From assembly GCF_001509475.1 (NCBI RefSeq), contig NZ_LLZG01000231.1, positions 144,645-208,644 on the forward strand: 64,000 nt of DNA, written 5' to 3'. The translations under genes were made by a program, and so were the position numbers. A model generated the notes under the pieces. It was not told the origin of the DNA. It saw only the letters and a program-made list of their open reading frames with translations, and did not search any database. Within the stretch, counting starts at the first letter, position 1; every line of letters starts with the position of its first letter. This document shows, piece by piece, positions 34,619-43,930 of this stretch. This stretch comes from Streptomyces regalis. GTDB lineage: Bacteria > Actinomycetota > Actinomycetes > Streptomycetales > Streptomycetaceae.

Positions 34619-35725
34619 TCATCCGGCGGTCAGAGTGGTCCATTTCTGGTTGGAGCCGCCGTTGCAGTCCCACAGCTGAAGCTGCGTGCCGTCGGCCGTG
34701 GAGAAGCCCGGAACGTCGAGGCAGCGGCCGGAGGCGGCGTTGCGGTAGCCGCCGTTGTAGGGCTGCCAGACCTGGTTGGCGCCTCCATGGCAGGACCAGA
34801 TCTGCACCTTGGTGCCGTTGGCGGTGCCCCCGCCGGCGGCGTCGAGGCACTTCCCCATGGAGCGCAGGGTGCCGTCGGTGTAGGCGGACCAGAGCTGGTT
34901 GGCACTGTCGCCGCAGCCCCAGATCTGGGCGGCGGTCCCGTCGGCGGTGTTGGCGCCGTTGACATCCAGGCACTTTCCGGTGATGCCGGACTGCACGCGT
35001 GCGGCGGCGGGTGCCGGGTTCTTCAGCCATCCGGCGCTGTCCGCGGCCTGGATACCGCGGTGGAAGGCGGCGGCCATCTTCTGGTAGCCCGAGTCGTTGG
35101 GATGCAGGGTGTCGGCCAGGTCGGCCGTGGTCAGGCTGCTCATGTCCACGTATGCGACCTGCTTGCCCGCGGCCTGTGCGTCGCTGACGATCCGGGGGAT
35201 GGCCTGGTTGTACGCGGCCCGGTACTGCTCCTCCGAGCCGCTGGTGGACACGACCAGGGAGGCCACGAGGACGGTTGCGTCGGGGGCGGCGGCGGTGATC
35301 TGGTTGACCAGCGACTTCAGCCGGTCGGTGGCCGTGGAGACCTGGTAGCTCTCGTTGAGGTCGTTGGTGCCGATCTTCAGCGTCACGACGTTGGGCCGGT
35401 AGCGGGTCAGCGAAGCGTCGGCGAGTGCGGCGATCTGGTGGATCTTGTATCCGGAGTGGCCTTCGTTGTCGGGGTCGGACATCGACCCGCCCCGCAACGT
35501 GCCGACGAAGTCCAGCGGATGGCCGTCCGCGGCAAGCTTGTCCCACAACGGGCCCCGGTAGCCGTTGCCCGTACTGCTTCCCACACCCCAGGTTATGGAG
35601 TCGCCCAACGGCATGACCCGCAAAGGTGTGTTGGGGGCGGCGGAGGCAGAGGTCACCCCTGCCGCCGTCACCCCGAGCGCGGCGGTGACAAGCGTGACCA
35701 GGGGGAGAATCCAGGACTTTCTCAA
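34619..35725 (-). CDS. Secreted SGNH/GDSL hydrolase with C-terminal ricin-type lectin domain
   Basis: 368 residues. A Sec signal peptide (RKSWILPLVTLVTAALGVTAA, cleavage after ASA near residue 28) is followed by an SGNH hydrolase: nucleophile Ser in MPLGDSITWG, GTNDLN (Asn block) and DTLHPNDSGY (catalytic Asp and His). From about residue 245 a ricin-B/CBM13 beta-trefoil carries three repeats with QLW, QVW and QKW ends. It is probably a carbohydrate-binding esterase acting on acetylated polysaccharide. TTG at 35725 is the likely start, with GAGGA eight bases upstream; the frame upstream is long but non-coding. Confidence 0.88.
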   Translation of the reverse strand: MRKSWILPLVTLVTAALGVTAAGVTSASAAPNTPLRVMPLGDSITWGVGSSTGNGYRGPLWDKLAADGHPLDFVGTLRGGSMSDPDNEGHSGYKIHQIAALADASLTRYRPNVVTLKIGTNDLNESYQVSTATDRLKSLVNQITAAAPDATVLVASLVVSTSGSEEQYRAAYNQAIPRIVSDAQAAGKQVAYVDMSSLTTADLADTLHPNDSGYQKMAAAFHRGIQAADSAGWLKNPAPAAARVQSGITGKCLDVNGANTADGTAAQIWGCGDSANQLWSAYTDGTLRSMGKCLDAAGGGTANGTKVQIWSCHGGANQVWQPYNGGYRNAASGRCLDVPGFSTADGTQLQLWDCNGGSNQKWTTLTAG

Positions 35726-36168
35726 GGCAGGCGTCCTCTTCGGTGAGTGCGTGCTGAATCGACGGGACTGATCGCCGTCCGTGTCAGCAACTCGGCCGCC
35801 GTGCCGTCCCGTCGGCGTCGGTGGCCGCCTGACGTACTGGCAGAACGGCGTGGTGGGGAGACTCTTGCGCTGTGAGCGTTGCCGAGCGGGCGGGTTCGGC
35901 CCTGACCGGCCCTTGAGCGCCCTCGTACAGATATCACGCGGATCTCCGCCGGGACATCCCATGGATGCGTGAATTTTGGGATCGGTGGCACCGGGATGAC
36001 GTCTGCGTCGTTTCGTCCTACCGTCGCTGTTCCAGCGGCCTGTTCGCCACCCTTTCCCTCTCCGGTGCCGACCCGCTAACATCCCATGTCTGGTCGCTGG
36101 TGTTCGAATCGTGCCTGGCCCAGGATCGGCTCCCAGTCGTGCTGGATCAGGCCGTAGGTCGTTGCATG
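35726..36168. other. 443-bp intergenic region, no gene
   Basis: This holds the promoter region of the leftward SGNH gene. The only structure noted is a short inverted repeat, ATCCCA at 35956-35961 and TGGGAT at 35977-35982. No coding sequence or RNA gene is recognised. Confidence 0.5.
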
Positions 36169-37797
36169 TCACTGGGCTCGAAACACATCGCGTGCCGTCA
36201 GAGCCGCGTGGAGTTCGGTGCGTTGTTCGCCGGACTCCAGGTCGCGGTCGAGGAGACGCTCGATGGTGCGCAGGCGTTGGTACATGGTTTCGCGGGACAG
36301 GCCGCCCCGGCGAGCGGCGTTGGTCTTGTTGCCGGCCGCTTCGAGGTAGTGGCGCAGGGTCGCCAGCAGGTCGGTGCCGTGCTGGGTGTCGTAATCGATG
36401 AGTCGCCCGAGCTGCTGTTCGGCGTACTCCTGGATCCGGGTGTCCTCGCGGAGGGCGTACAGCAGGCGGCGCAGGCCGATGTCGGACAGCTCGTGGAAGG
36501 ACCGGTCCGGGGGGAGGGGTTGGCCCGGCGGGGTGGCCTCGGCGACGCGGGCCGCCTCGCGGAAGGAACGGGCGGTGTCGGAGAGATCCGTGACCTCGGA
36601 GCCGACTGTCACGACTGCTTGGGGCGCCAGGCTCAGTGCGGTGCCGCACAGTCGCTCGACGATGGGGCGCCAGGGTTGGGAGGGACGCGGAGCCAGCAGG
36701 ATGCCGAGGCGGTCGGGGGCCAGCTCGCCGACGAGGGCCGAGACGCCTGCCGTCCGGAGCTCCTGGAAGAGTCGGGTCTCGGGCCCGGGTCCCCCGTTCC
36801 CTGCGCGGAGGTCCACGAGGATCGCGACGAAGCGGTCTCGATCGGTCGGCAGGCCCAGTGCGGCGCAGCGGGCGCGGGCGTCCTCCGGAGAGTGGTGGCG
36901 CTGTTCGACCAGGTCGCGCAGGGCGTTTCGGTATGCGGTGCGCTCCCATGGGGTGGGGTGGATGAGGCGGGCCACGGTCAGGGCCATCGCGGTCCTCTCC
37001 AGCACGGTGATGTCCTCCGGGCCGAAGGCCGGCCCGTCGTCGGTGCGGGTGGGGAGCATGGCCACACGGCCCCAGCGTTCGCCCTGGTACTCGACGGGTG
37101 TCGTGAGCCAGCCCTCCGGGCCGCAGATCGCCGTATGGTCGCCGGGCCCGGTGGCTCTGGAGCGCTGTTCCCAATCGGTGAGCGCCTCCTCCACCGCGCT
37201 TCTGGACGGTTCGCAGATCAGTGCCTGGTGTACCAGGTTCTCCAGGACGACCGTGTGGCCGCTCATCTCCGCCGCCGCGCGCACCACGTCCTCCGGCCCG
37301 GCTCCGCGCAGGGTGAGAGCGGTGAACGCCTCGTGGATGCGCTGTGTGCGGCGCATGGCGTCCGTCTGGTTGCCCAGCAGGAGCGCGTGCACGACCTGGG
37401 TGACCTCAAGGAAGTTGACGTCCTTGGCCAGGGTGACGAGAGGCAGGCCGCGGAGGCGGCAGGCGTCGACGAGCGCGTCCGGCGGGCGGTGATAGCGGCG
37501 TACGAGTTCGATGACCAGGGCCGCCGCCCCGACGTCGGCGAGTTCGTCGACGTACCGGCGCACGCCGGCCGCGTCCTGCGGCAGCGGCATACCGGTGGTG
37601 AGGACGAGTTCGCCGCCCTTCAGGAAGGAAGCGGGGTCGGTGAGTTCGGTGATGTGGACCCACCTGACCGGCCGATCCAGGTGGGGCACGCCGGTGACGA
37701 CCTGGGGCCGCCCGGCGGCCAGGACGGGAAGGGCCAGGACGTCGGCCACGGTGACCGGACGGGTGGCTCCCTGACCGGCCGGGTTGCTGTCGTTCAC
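36169..37797 (-). CDS. PucR-family transcriptional regulator
   Basis: 542 residues. The N-terminal PucR domain is clear (VTVADVLALPVLAAGRPQVVTGV and HLDRPVRWVHITELTDPASFLKGGELVLTTGMPLP). A central GGDEF-like region follows, and the C-terminal helix-turn-helix reads LRHYLEAAGNKTNAARRGGLSRETMYQRLRTIERLLDRDLES. Start is GTG 37797. It is divergent from the class III aminotransferase gene, 280 bp away, and is similar in layout to the second PucR gene at 51933. PucR proteins commonly control purine, amine or GABA use, so this one probably regulates the amine-catabolic island. Confidence 0.9.
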   Translation of the reverse strand: MNDSNPAGQGATRPVTVADVLALPVLAAGRPQVVTGVPHLDRPVRWVHITELTDPASFLKGGELVLTTGMPLPQDAAGVRRYVDELADVGAAALVIELVRRYHRPPDALVDACRLRGLPLVTLAKDVNFLEVTQVVHALLLGNQTDAMRRTQRIHEAFTALTLRGAGPEDVVRAAAEMSGHTVVLENLVHQALICEPSRSAVEEALTDWEQRSRATGPGDHTAICGPEGWLTTPVEYQGERWGRVAMLPTRTDDGPAFGPEDITVLERTAMALTVARLIHPTPWERTAYRNALRDLVEQRHHSPEDARARCAALGLPTDRDRFVAILVDLRAGNGGPGPETRLFQELRTAGVSALVGELAPDRLGILLAPRPSQPWRPIVERLCGTALSLAPQAVVTVGSEVTDLSDTARSFREAARVAEATPPGQPLPPDRSFHELSDIGLRRLLYALREDTRIQEYAEQQLGRLIDYDTQHGTDLLATLRHYLEAAGNKTNAARRGGLSRETMYQRLRTIERLLDRDLESGEQRTELHAALTARDVFRAQ

Positions 37798-38077
37798 GGC
37801 GTCTCCATGGCGGTGGCCCTGCTCAGGGCTCCTCTGGAGCGGAGCCGAGAGTGGGCACGGAGCCCCGAGCCCGGGGAGTGTCCGGCAACTGTGGCAAGCG
37901 TCGCTGACCTGCGCAAGAGCGGTCCGGCGCGAAGCGACACCCGGTACGCCCCGAGCCGGTTGACACAACGTCCGGATGGCGCCTCCCGGCCGGACAGATC
38001 GCGCGTTGGCGCAGCCCTGGGCCGCGGGGATGCTCGGAAGACCGCAGCAGACCGAGGACCGAGGCCGGGAGACGAAC

Positions 38078-39346
38078 ATGACCGCACTGTCGCCGCACCT
38101 TCGCCAGGCCACGCCCGTGGTGGCGGCCCGGGGCGAGGGCGTCCACCTCTTCGACCAGGACGGCCGCCGCTACCTCGACTTCACCGCCGGCATCGGCGTC
38201 ACCAGCACCGGGCACTGCCACCCCAAGGTCGTGGCGGCGGCGCAGGAGCAGGTGGGCGCGCTGATCCACGGCCAGTACACGACGGTCATGCACCAGCCGC
38301 TGCGCCGCCTCGTCGACAAGCTCGGTGAGGTCCTGCCGACCGGCCTGGACAGTCTGTTCTTCACCAACTCCGGCAGCGAGGCCGTCGAGGCCGCGCTGCG
38401 GCTGGCCCGCCAGGCCACCGGCCGGCCGAACGTCATCGTGTGTCACGGCGGCTTCCACGGCCGTACGGTCGCCGCCGCCTCCATGACCACCTCCGGCACC
38501 CGTTTCCGGTCCGGTTTCTCACCGCTGATGAGCGGGGTGGTCGTCACGCCGTTCCCGTCCGCCTACCGTTACGGCTGGGACGAGGAGACCGCCACCGGCT
38601 TCGCCCTGAAGGAACTCGACTACACGCTCCAGACGATCTCCTCGCCCGCCGACACGGCCGCGATCATCGTCGAGCCGGTCCTCGGCGAGGGTGGCTATGT
38701 GCCCGCCAACCGCGCCTTCATGGAGGGCCTTCGGGAGCGCGCGGACCGCCATGGCTTCGTCCTCGTCCTCGACGAGGTGCAGACGGGCGTCGGCCGCACG
38801 GGCCGCTTCTGGGGTCACGACCACTTCGGCGTCCGGCCCGACATCCTCGTCACCGCCAAGGGCTTGGCCAGCGGGTTCCCGCTGTCCGGCATCGCCGCCT
38901 CCGAGGAGCTGATGGCCAAGGCATGGCCCGGTTCGCAGGGCGGCACCTACGGCGCCAACGCCGTCGCCTGCGCCGCGGCCTGCGCCACCCTCGACGTCGT
39001 ACGCGACGAGAAACTCGTCGAGAACGCCGAGGCGATGGGCAAGCGACTGCGCCAGGGACTGGAGGCGGTGGCCGACCGGACCCCGGGCATCGGTGACGTC
39101 CGCGGCCTCGGGCTGATGCTGGCCACCGAGTTCGTCACCGAGGACGGCAGTCCCGACCCCGAGACCGCCGCCCGGGTGCAGCGCGCCGCCGTCGACGAGG
39201 GGCTGCTCCTGCTGCTGTGCGGCGCCTGGAACCAGGTCGTCCGCATGATCCCGGCACTCGTCATCGACGAGACGGCGGTGGACGAGGGCCTCCGGGCGTG
39301 GGCGACCGCGGTCGAGGTCGGCACATCGGGAGCGGCAGGGCGATGA
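38078..39346 (+). CDS. Class III PLP-dependent aminotransferase (GABA/omega-amino acid type)
   Basis: 422 residues. Motifs: LDFTAGIGVTSTGHCHP, FFTNSGSEAVEAALRLAR, HGGFHGRT, DEVQTGVGRTG and the PLP Lys in TAKGLASGFPLSG. Length and motifs are those of 4-aminobutyrate aminotransferases. It would transfer the amino group of GABA or a related omega-amino acid to a 2-oxo acid, giving the semialdehyde that the aldehyde dehydrogenase at 42399 could oxidise. The ATG at 38078 starts 280 bp from the divergent PucR gene; its stop overlaps the start of the next (broken) gene by four bases. Confidence 0.9.
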   Translation: MTALSPHLRQATPVVAARGEGVHLFDQDGRRYLDFTAGIGVTSTGHCHPKVVAAAQEQVGALIHGQYTTVMHQPLRRLVDKLGEVLPTGLDSLFFTNSGSEAVEAALRLARQATGRPNVIVCHGGFHGRTVAAASMTTSGTRFRSGFSPLMSGVVVTPFPSAYRYGWDEETATGFALKELDYTLQTISSPADTAAIIVEPVLGEGGYVPANRAFMEGLRERADRHGFVLVLDEVQTGVGRTGRFWGHDHFGVRPDILVTAKGLASGFPLSGIAASEELMAKAWPGSQGGTYGANAVACAAACATLDVVRDEKLVENAEAMGKRLRQGLEAVADRTPGIGDVRGLGLMLATEFVTEDGSPDPETAARVQRAAVDEGLLLLLCGAWNQVVRMIPALVIDETAVDEGLRAWATAVEVGTSGAAGR

Positions 39347-40468
39347 CGGTCACCACCACGGCCCTGGAGCCGCTGGTCGCGCGGCTCGCGGAGACCGCTG
39401 TCGGCCTGCGGGTGGAGACCGGCCCGGGTTCCACCGGCCGCTACGCCTACGACGCCTCCAACTACCGGGTCCCGCCGCGCCGACGACGCCGTCGCGGTGC
39501 TGCGGGCCTGCCGTGAGGCACACGTTCCGGTCACCGCGCGCGGCGGCGGCACCAGCATGGCGGGCAACGCGGTCGGGCCCGGCGTCGTCCTGGACCTCTC
39601 CCGGTACATGAACCGGATCCTGGACATCGACCCGGTCGCACGGACCGCGCGCGTCGAGGCCGGGGTGATCCTGGACGGGCTGCGCAGCGCGACGGCCCTG
39701 CACGGGCTCACCTTCGGCCCCGATCCCTCCTCGCACAGCCGTTGACCCTCGGCGGGATGATCGGCAACGACGCCTGCGGCAACCGGTCGGTGCGGCACGG
39801 GCGGACCAGTGGCCACATCGAGGCTCTGGAGATCGTGACGGCCGACGGCGTGCGGGCCGTCGCCGACCGCACCGGCCTGCGCGCGGCCGACCCGCACGAC
39901 ACGGACGCGGTCGAGCGAGTCGCCCGCCTCGAAGCGGACGTACGCCGCCTGATCGAGGCCGACTTGGCGCCGATCCGCACCGAGCTGGGTCGCATCCCCC
40001 GCCAGGTCTCCGGTTATCAGCTGCACCACCTGCTGCCGGAGCACGGCTTCGACATGGCCCGCGCCCTGGTGGGCACCGAAGGCTCCTGCGCGGTCGTCAC
40101 CGCAGCGACGGTCCGCCTGGTGGCGACCGCACAGGCCTCCACGCTCCTGACCCTCGGCTACGACGACGTGGTCGACGCCGCCGAGGACGTCCCCGAGATC
40201 CTGCGCTGGAACCCCACCGCCGTGGAGGGCATGGACGAGGCGATCGTTGCCACCATGCGTGCCCGGCGCGGCCCGCAATCCGTCACCGGCCTGCCCCACG
40301 GGCGTGCCTGGTGTACGCGTCGAGCTCGACGGCGACGACCAGGCGGACGTCGATGCCCGTGCCGCCGAACTGCTGGACGTGCTCAAGGCACAGGGCCGTT
40401 GCATCTCGCCGTACAGGCGGGCGGCAGCCGAAGTCCCGGATCATGGAGGTCAGGGGTTCCACGGGTGA
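39343..40468 (+). pseudogene. Frameshifted FAD-linked oxidase (glycolate oxidase/D-lactate dehydrogenase type)
   Basis: The start overlaps the aminotransferase stop (ATGA). Successive frames carry LVARLAETAVGLRVETGPGSTGRYAYDASNYR, then VPVTARGGGTSMAGNAVGPGVVLDLSRYMNRIL (the PP-loop FAD-binding signature), then TLGGMIGNDACGNRSVRHGRTSGHIEALEIVTADG with GTEGSCAVVTAATVRL, then VRVELDGDDQADVDARAAELL. At least three frame changes, near 39475, 39742 and 40300, interrupt it, and the C-terminal iron-sulfur half of the usual ~950-residue form is missing. The gene was once the second cistron of the aminotransferase operon. Confidence 0.88.
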
Positions 40469-40475
40469 GGGCATC

Positions 40476-40894
40476 ACGGGGACGCCGATTGCCGCTTACC
40501 CGCATCTGATCGACGCTCTGGCCGCCGTGAAGGAGGCCGCCGCTCTGGTGAACGAGGGACTCGGCCTGCTGGAGCCGAGGAAGGCCGCCGACACCCGCCG
40601 GGGCTTCGTCGACGGACACGTCGCCTACCTGATGACCGTCTCCGTGCGGCCGGGCAAGCCGAACGCGGCCGCTTCCGGTTTTTCCTGTCCGGCATCATCC
40701 GCGAGCCGCTCGCGGGCCTCCCGGCCATCTGCCCGGTGCATCCCGACCTGGGGGTGGCCCTGGCCTCCCCCCGGCGAACGGTCGGGGGAATCCTGCGCGT
40801 CGCGGAGGGCGAGCGAGGCGCCGGGCCGGGCCGGCTCGACGGCGGCGTGCCGGTCAACCTTCCAGCGCTCACGGCGGCGCCGTCGCCGATCTGA
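40476..40894 (+). pseudogene. Composite gene debris, first part lyase-like
   Basis: Frame 3 reads GTPIAAYPHLIDALAAVKEAAALVNEGLGLLEPRKA, which resembles the N-terminal helices of aspartase/fumarase-type lyases. It then continues into FVDGHVAYLMTVSVRPGKPNAAASG, and the following frame reads FLSGIIREPLAGLPAICPVHPDLGVALASP to a TGA at 40892-40894. The second half is not recognised. The join of unlike sequences and the frame change indicate fragments of more than one gene. Confidence 0.5.
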
Positions 40895-40935
40895 TGACGA
40901 TCGCGCCAGACCTTGATGTCGAGGCCGTCGTGGGC

Positions 40936-41160
40936 TCATGGCCCGCTGTCTTCGACAACGCACGGGCCGCCGCGATCGCTGAGCTTGAGCAGGTAGTCCT
41001 CGTTGACCGGGTAGAGCTGTCCGCGGCGTACTTGACCTGTATGTAGGTGTGCGGCGGCACCTGGCGGTACAAGACGATGTCGTCCAGTTCCCCGCGTCGT
41101 CGACTTCGACGCCGACCGCCATCACCGGGTTGGGCGCACGCAGCGCAGCATCGCCGCACT
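40936..41160 (-). pseudogene. Fragment resembling the N-terminus of a dsDNA-nuclease-domain (DUF4297-like) protein
   Basis: On the minus strand, in three successive frames: PNPVMAVGVEVDDAG, ELDDIVLYRQVPPHTYIQVKYA and YPVNEDYLLKLSDRGGPCVVEDSGP before a TGA at 40936-40938. The 'D-DIV-xx-PPHTYIQVKYA-D-S-PVN-DYLL' pattern resembles the N-terminal region of large nuclease-type, possibly defence-related proteins in actinobacteria. Only about 75 codons remain, with two frameshifts, so it is non-functional. The family assignment is from memory and tentative. Confidence 0.4.
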
Positions 41161-41355
41161 TGTGGTCGGCGTGCTCAGCGGATCATCGCTGCGAGCCGGG
41201 CCGAGCCGGAAGCCCTCACACCTACCGGTCGTCAGGCGTGGCACAGTCTCTCGCCTCCCCGCCGGCGTAGCAGAGGTCAAGGCTCTCAAGTAGCCGACGC
41301 AGGCCTCACTCATTGCTGGTCGTGACAACGGGCAGCGGGCCGGGACGAGGGAACC

Positions 41356-41410
41356 CGAGTAGCACGCGCTCAGGCCGGTAGGAGTTACCGGCCGGAGCGC
41401 GTGCTACTCG
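41356..41410. terminator. Very strong bidirectional hairpin
   Basis: A 16-bp outer stem (CGAGTAGCACGCGCTC at 41356-41371, complement at 41395-41410) and an 8-bp inner stem (GGCCGGTA at 41373-41380, complement at 41386-41393) with one A/G mismatch between them and loop GGAGT. It lies three bases beyond the stop of the leftward dehydrogenase gene and separates the operon from the debris to its left. Confidence 0.9.
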
Positions 41411-41413
41411 CCC

Positions 41414-42397
41414 TCAGGCGGGGTGCGTCTCGTCGACCACGTATCCGCGCCGCTTGTCCACCACGTTGCGCAGCGGCCGGCCCTCGATGTGCCGGGTGAG
41501 GTTGTCGAGGAACACCTCGACGAGCGCCTCCCGCTCGCTGGTGGTCTCGCCCGCCGTGTGCGGGGAGATCATCACGCCGGGCATGTCCCACAGGGGTGAT
41601 TCGGCAGGCAGCGGTTCCTGGACGAACACGTCCAGGGCTGCGCCGGCGAGCCGTCCGGCGGCGAGGTGGTCGATCAGCGCCTCCTCGTCGACGAGTCCGC
41701 CCCGGCCTACGTTGACCAGTCGCGCCCCCGGCTTCATGGCGGCGAGTACGGGGGCGTCGACCATGCCCCGGGTGTCCTGGGTGAGGGGTGCGGCCAGGAC
41801 GACATAGTCCGCTTCCGTCAGGGCGGAGCGCAGGGTCGTCGCACCGTGGACCGTGCCGAAGTCGGGGTCGTCCGTGCGGGCCTTGCGGCCCGCGCCGCAC
41901 ACGCGCATCCCGACGGCGCGCAGCAGCCGGGCGATGGCCCGGCCGATCGGCCCCGTCCCCCAGACCAGCACGGCGCGTCCGGTGATGCCGTCGCTGGGGC
42001 GCGGACGCCACTCGCGGCGCTGCTGGTGCTCCCAGGTGCCGGGGAAGTCCTTGGCGAGGGCAAGGATCAGGCCGAGGACGTACTCGGCGGTCGGCTGGTC
42101 GTAGACCCCCCGGGCGTTGGTCAGGACAACGCCGGGATCGTCCACCAGGGCGGGGAAGAGGAAGGAGTCCACGCCCGCGGAGGCCGCGTGAACCCAGCGG
42201 GGTGCCTTCTCCGGGTTGTCGGGCCAGGCCTCACGGATGGCCGGGGTGATGGTCACCCAGGCCAGGAGGGCGTCGGCGCCGGGGAGGAGGTAGGGCAGTT
42301 CTTCCTCGGTGGCGTAGACGGTGTCCGTGAGGCCTTCTATGAGGGCGGTGGCGGGGGGCCGGTTGCCGCGGTAGAGGACGACGAGTCGGTCGGGCAT
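41414..42397 (-). CDS. D-2-hydroxyacid dehydrogenase family protein
   Basis: 327 residues. The NAD-binding Rossmann motif is VLVWGTGPIGRAIARLL; the later LVNVGRGGLVDEEALIDHL and SPLWDMPGVMISPHTAGET carry the conserved catalytic Arg/Glu/His block in the form seen in GhrA-like glyoxylate/hydroxypyruvate reductases. Its ATG at 42397 is one base after the aldehyde dehydrogenase stop, so it is the downstream cistron of that operon, and a strong terminator follows its own stop. It would interconvert a short 2-oxo acid and its D-hydroxy acid. Confidence 0.88.
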   Translation of the reverse strand: MPDRLVVLYRGNRPPATALIEGLTDTVYATEEELPYLLPGADALLAWVTITPAIREAWPDNPEKAPRWVHAASAGVDSFLFPALVDDPGVVLTNARGVYDQPTAEYVLGLILALAKDFPGTWEHQQRREWRPRPSDGITGRAVLVWGTGPIGRAIARLLRAVGMRVCGAGRKARTDDPDFGTVHGATTLRSALTEADYVVLAAPLTQDTRGMVDAPVLAAMKPGARLVNVGRGGLVDEEALIDHLAAGRLAGAALDVFVQEPLPAESPLWDMPGVMISPHTAGETTSEREALVEVFLDNLTRHIEGRPLRNVVDKRRGYVVDETHPA

Positions 42398-42398
42398 G

Positions 42399-43889
42399 TC
42401 AGGCCCCGACGGGGACGGCTATGTACTTGTACTCCAGGAACTCGTCGATGCCGACACGGCCGCCTTCGCGGCCCAGGCCGGACTGCTTGACGCCGCCGAA
42501 GGGCGCGGCGGGGTTGGAGACCAGTCCGGTGTTGAGGCCGATCATGCCGCTTTCGAGGCGTTCGCTGACGCGCAGGGCACGGTCGAGGTTCTGGGTGAAC
42601 AGGTAGGTGGCCAGACCGAATTCGGTGTCGTTGGCGGCCGCGACGGCCTCGTCCTCGGTCTCGAAGGTACGGATCGCGGCGACGGGGCCGAAGATTTCGG
42701 TGTCGATGATCGCCGACTCGGGGGCGATGCCGGTGAGGACGGTGGGCGGGTAGAAGCAGCCCGGCCCTTCGGGGAGTTCACCGCCGGTCAGGACGGTGGC
42801 GCCGCGCTTGACGGCGTCCCGCACCAGGTCGTGGGCCTTGCTGCGACCGGCGATGTCGATGAGGGGGCCGACGTCGGTGCCGGGTTCGGTGCCGGGCCCG
42901 ACCTTCAGAGCGGCCATGCGGGCGGCGAGGCGGGAGGCGAACTCCTCGGCGACCGAGGTGTGGACGAAGATGCGGTTGGCGGCGCAGCAGGATTCGCCCA
43001 TGTTGCGCATCTTGGCGACCATGGTGCCTTCGATGGCCACGTCGAGGTCGGCGTCGTCGAAGACGATGAGGGGAGCGTTGCCGCCCAGTTCCATGGAGGT
43101 GCGGATGACGGTGTCGGCGCACTGGGCCAGCAGGATCCGGCCGACCTGGGTGGAGCCGGTGAAGGAGAGCTTGCGGATCTTCCCCCAGCCTCCGGCCGGG
43201 GGGACCCCCATTTCGCTTCGCTCCCCGCGCAGGAGGGGTTCGACGACGCCGGCGGCGTCGGTGGTGGTGACGATGTTGAGCACTCCGGCCGGCAGACCCG
43301 CTTCGGTGAGGATCTCCGCCAGGGCGAGGCTGGCCAGGGGGGTCTGGGGGGCGGGTTTGAGGACGATGGTGCAGCCGGCGGCGATGGCGGGGCCGATCTT
43401 GCGGGTGCCCATCGCCAGGGGGAAGTTCCAGGGGGTGATCAGCAGGCAGGGGCCGACGGGCTGACGGGTGACCAGCAGACGGTTCTTGCCGTCGGGGGCG
43501 GTCATCATGCCGCCGTCGATACGGACGGCTTCCTCGGAGAACCAGCGGAAGAACTCCGCGGCGTAGGCGACTTCGGCACGCGCCTCGGCCAGGGGCTTGC
43601 CCATCTCCAGGGTCATCAGCAGCGCGAGGTCCTCGGTGCGCGCGATGATGATGTCGTAGGCGCGGCGCAGGATCTCGCTGCGCACCCGGGGTGCGGTGGC
43701 GGCCCAGGCGGCCTGCGCGGCGACCGCCGCCTCGACGGCACGCCGGCCGTCGGCGGGTGAGGCGTCGGCGACCTGGCACAGTTCCTCGCCGGTGGCCGGG
43801 TTGTCGACGGGCAGGGTCCGGCCGGACTCGGCGTCCAGCCAGCGACCGCCGATGAACAGCTGCTTGGGAACATCACGGACGACAGTCAT
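42399..43889 (-). CDS. NAD(P)-dependent aldehyde dehydrogenase (succinate-semialdehyde type) with in-frame repeat insertion
   Basis: 496 residues. Motifs: ITPWNFPLAM, LKPAPQTPLASLALAEI, FTGSTQVGR, MELGGNAPLIVFDDADLD with the general-base Glu, and MGESCCAANRIFV with the nucleophile Cys; the C-terminus is FGGVKQSGLGREGG. This is the GabD/SSADH-type pattern. Between VVEPLLR and KIRKLSFTG there are about 15 extra residues (ERSEMGVPPAGGWG) encoded by a dispersed GC-rich repeat, in frame, just before the conserved FTGS loop. AAGGAG precedes the ATG at 43889. Together with the oxidoreductase upstream and the aminotransferase at 38078 it completes a GABA/amine oxidation route. The insertion's effect is unknown. 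Confidence 0.9.
   Translation of the reverse strand: MTVVRDVPKQLFIGGRWLDAESGRTLPVDNPATGEELCQVADASPADGRRAVEAAVAAQAAWAATAPRVRSEILRRAYDIIIARTEDLALLMTLEMGKPLAEARAEVAYAAEFFRWFSEEAVRIDGGMMTAPDGKNRLLVTRQPVGPCLLITPWNFPLAMGTRKIGPAIAAGCTIVLKPAPQTPLASLALAEILTEAGLPAGVLNIVTTTDAAGVVEPLLRGERSEMGVPPAGGWGKIRKLSFTGSTQVGRILLAQCADTVIRTSMELGGNAPLIVFDDADLDVAIEGTMVAKMRNMGESCCAANRIFVHTSVAEEFASRLAARMAALKVGPGTEPGTDVGPLIDIAGRSKAHDLVRDAVKRGATVLTGGELPEGPGCFYPPTVLTGIAPESAIIDTEIFGPVAAIRTFETEDEAVAAANDTEFGLATYLFTQNLDRALRVSERLESGMIGLNTGLVSNPAAPFGGVKQSGLGREGGRVGIDEFLEYKYIAVPVGA
43180..43223 (-). repeat. Streptomyces-type GC-rich palindromic repeat inserted in a coding sequence
   Basis: Minus-strand sequence rich in GAGCGAAGCGAAATGGGGGT, CCCCCCGG and GGCTGGGGGAAG. 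It matches the general form of a short imperfect palindrome that I know from intergenic regions of many Streptomyces genomes (tgggggtcccccc...agctgggggaag). Here it lies inside the aldehyde dehydrogenase gene and keeps the frame. No second copy was noticed in this window. Confidence 0.7.
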
Positions 43890-43930
43890 CGTGGGTATCT
43901 CCTTGTATGGGTAGAGGGGCTGCCGACCGG

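Noticed and set aside
35956..35982. ATCCCA...TGGGAT as a regulatory operator of the SGNH gene
   Set aside because: Six-base arms with a 15-base spacer occur often by chance, and there is no second copy.
36111..36135. GTGTTCGAATCGTGCC resembling the T-arm of a tRNA
   Set aside because: No matching acceptor, D or anticodon stems could be drawn around it.
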